DNA of 35,752 nt from Planomonospora parontospora (GTDB lineage Bacteria; Actinomycetota; Actinomycetes; Streptosporangiales; Streptosporangiaceae), in NCBI GenBank assembly GCA_014647935.1, contig BMQD01000040.1, forward strand, positions 1 through 35,752. Reading direction: 5' to 3'. Within the stretch, counting starts at the first letter, position 1. Every line of letters begins with the position of its first letter. Under the pieces are notes generated by a model. It searched no databases. It had not been told where the DNA came from and saw only the letters and a program-made list of their open reading frames with translations. The translations under genes and the position numbers were made by a program. Of this stretch, positions 32,260 to 35,752 are shown piece by piece.

Positions 32260-35200
32260 TCAGTTGGATTCGCCGGTGGCGAGTGCCGCGCGCACCAGAT
32301 CGTCGACCGCCATGCTCTTGATCGCGTCGCTCCGGTCGTCCGGACCCGCCGGCTCCGGATCCGGCTGCCCGGGCTCCGTCCGCTCGGGACCCGCCAGCTT
32401 CAGCAGCGCCTCCAGCAGGCCCGCCTCGCGCAGCCGCGTGACCGGGATCGACTCGATCGCCCTGCGGATCGCCCCCTCGTCCGCCTCCTCGGCCCGTCCT
32501 CCCCCGGAGGCCGGTACGGGTGCCGCCGGGATGCCGGGCAGCAGTTCGGCGAGCAGGAACCCGGCCAGCACACCGGGGTTGGGGTAGTCGAACATCAACG
32601 TCGCCGGGAGGCGGAGACCCGTGGCGGACTGCAGCCGGTTCCTGAGTTCGATCCCGGCCAGCGAGTCCAGCCCCATCTCGGTGAAGCCCTTGTGCGGTTC
32701 GATCGCCGAGGGCTCGTCGTGGCGCACGGCGGCGACGTGGGTCCGCACCAGGTCCAGCAGGACGCGCTCGCGTTCGCGCTCCCCCAGGCCCGCGAGCCGC
32801 TGCTCCAGCGTCGCAGGCCCGGCGGGTACGGCGGGCGCCCCGCCCTGCTGGGCGACCGGGGTGCGTGCGGGGCGACGCGCCCGGGTGCCGACGACCTCGC
32901 GGAAGATCGCGGGGACCTCGCCTCCGGCGGCCATCGCCTCGGTGTCCAGCCGCATCGGGACCAGCACCGGTTCGCCGAGGCCGATCGCCTCGTCGAACAG
33001 CACCAGCCCCTCGGCCGAGGAGATCGGCGGCAGGCCCATCGCGGCCATGCGCTGCTCCTCCATGCCCGCGTCGACCCCCTTCCCGCCCAGGCCGGTCGGG
33101 GTGGTCCACAGGCCGTAGGCCAGCGCCGTCGCCGGGAGGCCCGCCGATCTGCGGTGCCGGGCCAGCGCGTCGCCGAACCTGTTGGCGGCGGCGTAGTTCG
33201 CCTGGCCCGCCCCCATCACCAGTCCCGAGACGGAGGAGAAGATCACGAACGCGGTCAGGTCCGCGTCCCCGGTCAGCTCGTGCAGGTTCCAGGCGCCGGC
33301 CACCTTCGGCCGCAGCACCCGGTCGAACTGCTCGGCCGTGAGGGACCCGACGAGGTTGTTGTCCATGACGCCCGCCGCGTGCACGACCCCGCGCAGCGGG
33401 TGCTCGGCGGGGACGCCCGCCAGCACTCCCGCCAGCGCCTCCCGGTCGGCCACGTCGCACGCGGCCACCGTCACCCGGGCGCCCAGTTCCTCCAGCTCCG
33501 ACCGGAGCGCCGCGGCAGCGTCGCCGTCCGGGCCGCTCCTGCTGGTCAGGAGGAGGTGCCGGACGCCGTGCACCGACACCAGGTGGCGGGCGACCAGCGC
33601 GCCCAGGCCGCTGGTGCCGCCGGTGACCAGCACCGTCCCGGACGGGTCCCACGGCGCGGGGGCCGCCGCGTCGGAGGCGGGCACCCCCGCCAGCCTCGGC
33701 ACCCGCACGTCCCCGGCGCGCAGCGCCATCTCCGGCTCGCCCAGCGAGGCCAGGAACGGCGGCACCCCGGGGCCGTCCACGTCGGCCAGCAGGAACCGGC
33801 CGGGATTCTCCGCCTGGGCGGCCCGTACCAGACCCCACACCGGGGCCGACCGCACGTCGACGTCCTCGCCGTCGACGGACACCGCGCCCCGCGTCACCAC
33901 CATCAGCCGGGTGGCGGCGAAACGCTCGTCGTCCAGCAGGACCCGCACCGCCGCCAGCACGCCGTCCAGCGCCGAGCGCACAGCGCCGGGCACGTCGTCC
34001 GTTCCCGGGGCGCAGGGGAGCACCACCAGTTCCGGCGTCTCCGGAGCCGCGAGCAGGGCCGCGAGATCGGCGAAGACCGGGACCCCGGTGAGGCCGAGTC
34101 CGTCGGAACCGAGCACCGCCCAGTTCCCCGGAGCGGCCTCTCCCGCGGTGCCGACCGGCAGGTGGCTCCAGCCGATCCGGTAGAGCGACTCCCGGTACCG
34201 GGTACCGGTGGAGGCCGCCGCGGCGGCGGCGATCCGGTCCGGCGTCACCGGGCGGACCACGAGCGAGTCCACGGTCGCCACGGGCATGCCCAGGCCGTCG
34301 AAGAGCTCGAGCTTCACCGAGTCCGGGCCGATCCCGTTGATGCGCACCCGCATCCGCGCCGCGCCCCCGGAGTGCAGCGAGACACCGGTCCAGGCGAACG
34401 GGAGCTGGGAGGCCCCGATGTCCTGGGGCATGCGCCCGCCGAGGAAGTCCGTCGCGCTGAGCGCCGCGTCCAGCAGGGACGGGTGGACGCGGAACTCCGC
34501 GGCCTGGGCCCACGCCTCGTCCGGCAGGGCCACCTCGGCGAAGACCTCCTCCCCGCGCCGCCAGACCGCGCGCAGGCCGCGGAACATCGGTCCGTAGTGG
34601 TAGCCCTGGCTCGTCAGGTAGTCGTAGACGTCACCGATGTCCACCGGCTCCGACCCGGCGGGCGGCCACACGCCGTCGCCGCCGAGCGGTTCCGGCGCCG
34701 GCGGGTCTCCGACGGCGAGGAACCCGGACGCGTGCCTGGTCCACATCACGTGGGGCGGAGCGTCCTCGACCCGGGAGTACACCGCGATCGGGCGGGTACC
34801 CGCGGCGTCCGCCCCGCCGACGACGACCTGGACGGAGGTCCCGCCGGTCGGCGTGAGCGGCATCAGCGCCTCGATGGTGAGCTCCTCGACCAGGTGGCAG
34901 CCGACCTCCTCGCCGGCGCGGAGCGCCAGTTCCACGTAACCGGTGCCGGGCAGCAGGAGCGTGCCCTGGACGGCGTGGTCGCCCAGCCAGGGCTGCGTCG
35001 CGATCGCCAGCCTGCCGGTCAGCACCACGCCGTCGCCCTCGGGCGAGACCACCACGGCGCTCAGCAGCGGATGACCCGCCGCCGCCTGGCCGGTCATGGC
35101 GACGTCTCCGCTCGCCTTGGCGGGGCCGTCCAGCCAGTAGCGGCGCCGGTCGAACGCGTAGGTGGGCAGTTCCACCCGGCGCGCGCCCGACCCGGAGAAG

Positions 35201-35752
35201 TACCGCTTCCAGTCCACGGCCATGCCATGCGCGTAGGCCTGGCCCAGTCCGGTCAGCAGCGTCTCGACCTCGTCCCGGCCCCGCCGCTGCAGCCCCACCG
35301 CCTGCACGGCACCCGCACCGGCACCGGAGTCCGCGCCGCCTGCGGAGTCCTCGCCCAGGGTCTGTACGGCCAGCGCGGTCAGCACCGCGTCCGGACCCAC
35401 CTCCACCCACCGCGACACACCCAGATCCGCCCGCGCCACGGCCACCGCATCGGCGAACCGCACCGACCGCCGCACATGATCCACCCAGTACTCCGCCGAC
35501 CCCCACCCCGCAACCGAACCCGTACCGGAAGCCGCAGAAACCCCCGAGGCCTCGGAACCAGGAACAGAATTCACGGAAGTCCCGGAAGCCGCTGAACCGG
35601 GCAGGGAACCCCCGGAAGACCCGGCGCCCGGCACCGCAACCCCGACCCCGGTCACCGGCGCGCCCGTCACCGTAGAGACCGCCGTCAGCGGCGCCTCCAC
35701 CTGCCGGTAGGTCACCGACTCGGCCACCCGCCGAAACCCCTCCAGCACCGGC
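32260..35752 (-). CDS. Type I PKS, C-terminal part of a module: (AT)-DH-KR-ACP, 5' end outside window
   Basis: The visible 1163 residues start in the AT, just past where the specificity motif would be ([14 protein letters not shown]), so its extender cannot be read. Counting V as 1: a Gly/Ser/Ala/Val-rich insertion (34-83) in the AT, DH with [10 protein letters not shown] (His258), KR with TGGTSGLG (709-716), Lys815, Ser839 and Tyr852, ACP with MGLDSL, and a C-terminal docking helix ([17 protein letters not shown]). In the DH the second catalytic motif is DAALS (Asp427, Ser431), where Gln or His is usual, so activity is uncertain. The KR has M-D-N in place of L-D-D. The docking tail matches the coiled-coil N-terminus of the next gene, so the chain is expected to pass there. 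Upstream modules lie beyond the window. Confidence 0.95.
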   Translation of the reverse strand, partial: PVLEGFRRVAESVTYRQVEAPLTAVSTVTGAPVTGVGVAVPGAGSSGGSLPGSAASGTSVNSVPGSEASGVSAASGTGSVAGWGSAEYWVDHVRRSVRFADAVAVARADLGVSRWVEVGPDAVLTALAVQTLGEDSAGGADSGAGAGAVQAVGLQRRGRDEVETLLTGLGQAYAHGMAVDWKRYFSGSGARRVELPTYAFDRRRYWLDGPAKASGDVAMTGQAAAGHPLLSAVVVSPEGDGVVLTGRLAIATQPWLGDHAVQGTLLLPGTGYVELALRAGEEVGCHLVEELTIEALMPLTPTGGTSVQVVVGGADAAGTRPIAVYSRVEDAPPHVMWTRHASGFLAVGDPPAPEPLGGDGVWPPAGSEPVDIGDVYDYLTSQGYHYGPMFRGLRAVWRRGEEVFAEVALPDEAWAQAAEFRVHPSLLDAALSATDFLGGRMPQDIGASQLPFAWTGVSLHSGGAARMRVRINGIGPDSVKLELFDGLGMPVATVDSLVVRPVTPDRIAAAAAASTGTRYRESLYRIGWSHLPVGTAGEAAPGNWAVLGSDGLGLTGVPVFADLAALLAAPETPELVVLPCAPGTDDVPGAVRSALDGVLAAVRVLLDDERFAATRLMVVTRGAVSVDGEDVDVRSAPVWGLVRAAQAENPGRFLLADVDGPGVPPFLASLGEPEMALRAGDVRVPRLAGVPASDAAAPAPWDPSGTVLVTGGTSGLGALVARHLVSVHGVRHLLLTSRSGPDGDAAAALRSELEELGARVTVAACDVADREALAGVLAGVPAEHPLRGVVHAAGVMDNNLVGSLTAEQFDRVLRPKVAGAWNLHELTGDADLTAFVIFSSVSGLVMGAGQANYAAANRFGDALARHRRSAGLPATALAYGLWTTPTGLGGKGVDAGMEEQRMAAMGLPPISSAEGLVLFDEAIGLGEPVLVPMRLDTEAMAAGGEVPAIFREVVGTRARRPARTPVAQQGGAPAVPAGPATLEQRLAGLGERERERVLLDLVRTHVAAVRHDEPSAIEPHKGFTEMGLDSLAGIELRNRLQSATGLRLPATLMFDYPNPGVLAGFLLAELLPGIPAAPVPASGGGRAEEADEGAIRRAIESIPVTRLREAGLLEALLKLAGPERTEPGQPDPEPAGPDDRSDAIKSMAVDDLVRAALATGESN
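35502..35649 (-). other. Low-complexity insertion in the AT domain of the partial PKS
   Basis: About 50 residues made nearly only of Gly, Ser, Ala, Val, Pro and Thr ([20 protein letters not shown] and following) interrupt the AT between VSTVTGAPV and [10 protein letters not shown]. The neighbouring module has only about 13 residues in this place. The DNA contains recurring CCGGAAGCCGC-like and ACCGGAAGCC-like segments, suggesting expansion by slippage. The reading frame stays open. Confidence 0.75.

Noticed and set aside
27103-35595. 2830-codon plus-strand open frame opposite the PKS genes
   Set aside because: Antisense to PKS domains whose catalytic motifs are all present on the minus strand; repetitive Gln/His/Arg composition.

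Overview
The window is GC-rich DNA with strongly GC-biased third codon positions, GTG starts and AGGAGG-type ribosome sites. This points to an actinomycete (Streptomyces- or Streptosporangium-like); nothing in it fixes the genus. Most of the window is one side of a modular type I polyketide cluster whose starter unit is probably a beta-amino acid. That is the logic of the macrolactam pathways of the vicenistatin, incednine and fluvirucin type. The cluster runs off the right edge inside a PKS gene.

Layout. Positions 1-1871 (minus strand) hold an acyl-CoA carboxylase operon: carboxyltransferase beta subunit, a tiny epsilon subunit, and the first codons of the biotin-carrying alpha subunit. Upstream of it (1974-2312) is a transthyretin/5-hydroxyisourate-hydrolase-fold protein that has lost the usual catalytic residues. 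Positions 2313-3442 are mostly non-coding but hold a 48-codon secreted-peptide gene (2630-2776). Next come a large SARP-NB-ARC-TPR regulator (3443-6541), a metallophosphoesterase, and a translationally coupled type II thioesterase plus MacB-like ABC exporter (7646-11777). Positions 11896-15547 hold four genes with no evident link to the pathway: a PIMT-like/zinc-motif protein, an HTH-TPR regulator, a Nudix hydrolase and a stand-alone TSCPD protein. An MFS drug exporter and a divergent TetR repressor follow, with a clear palindromic operator between them.

From 18142 to the end is the biosynthetic core: adenylation enzyme 1, a discrete acyl carrier protein, a discrete acyltransferase, a P450, and a minus-strand operon. 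In transcription order that operon reads PKS (partial), PKS (one full KS-AT-DH-KR-ACP module), adenylation enzyme 2, KamA-type radical-SAM 2,3-aminomutase and class I aminotransferase. A working model is that the aminomutase makes a beta-amino acid, adenylation enzyme 2 loads it on the discrete ACP, adenylation enzyme 1 caps it with an ordinary amino acid, and the discrete acyltransferase moves the dipeptidyl unit to the PKS loading ACP. The amidase that would remove the cap, the loading module and the terminal thioesterase are not in the window.

A recurring promoter element links several of these genes. Pairs of AGGGG-type boxes one or two helical turns apart, always in the same orientation to the gene, lie before the carboxylase, the thioesterase/ABC operon, the discrete acyltransferase and the P450, with a looser version before the ACP. 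It is a candidate operator for the SARP encoded in the window.
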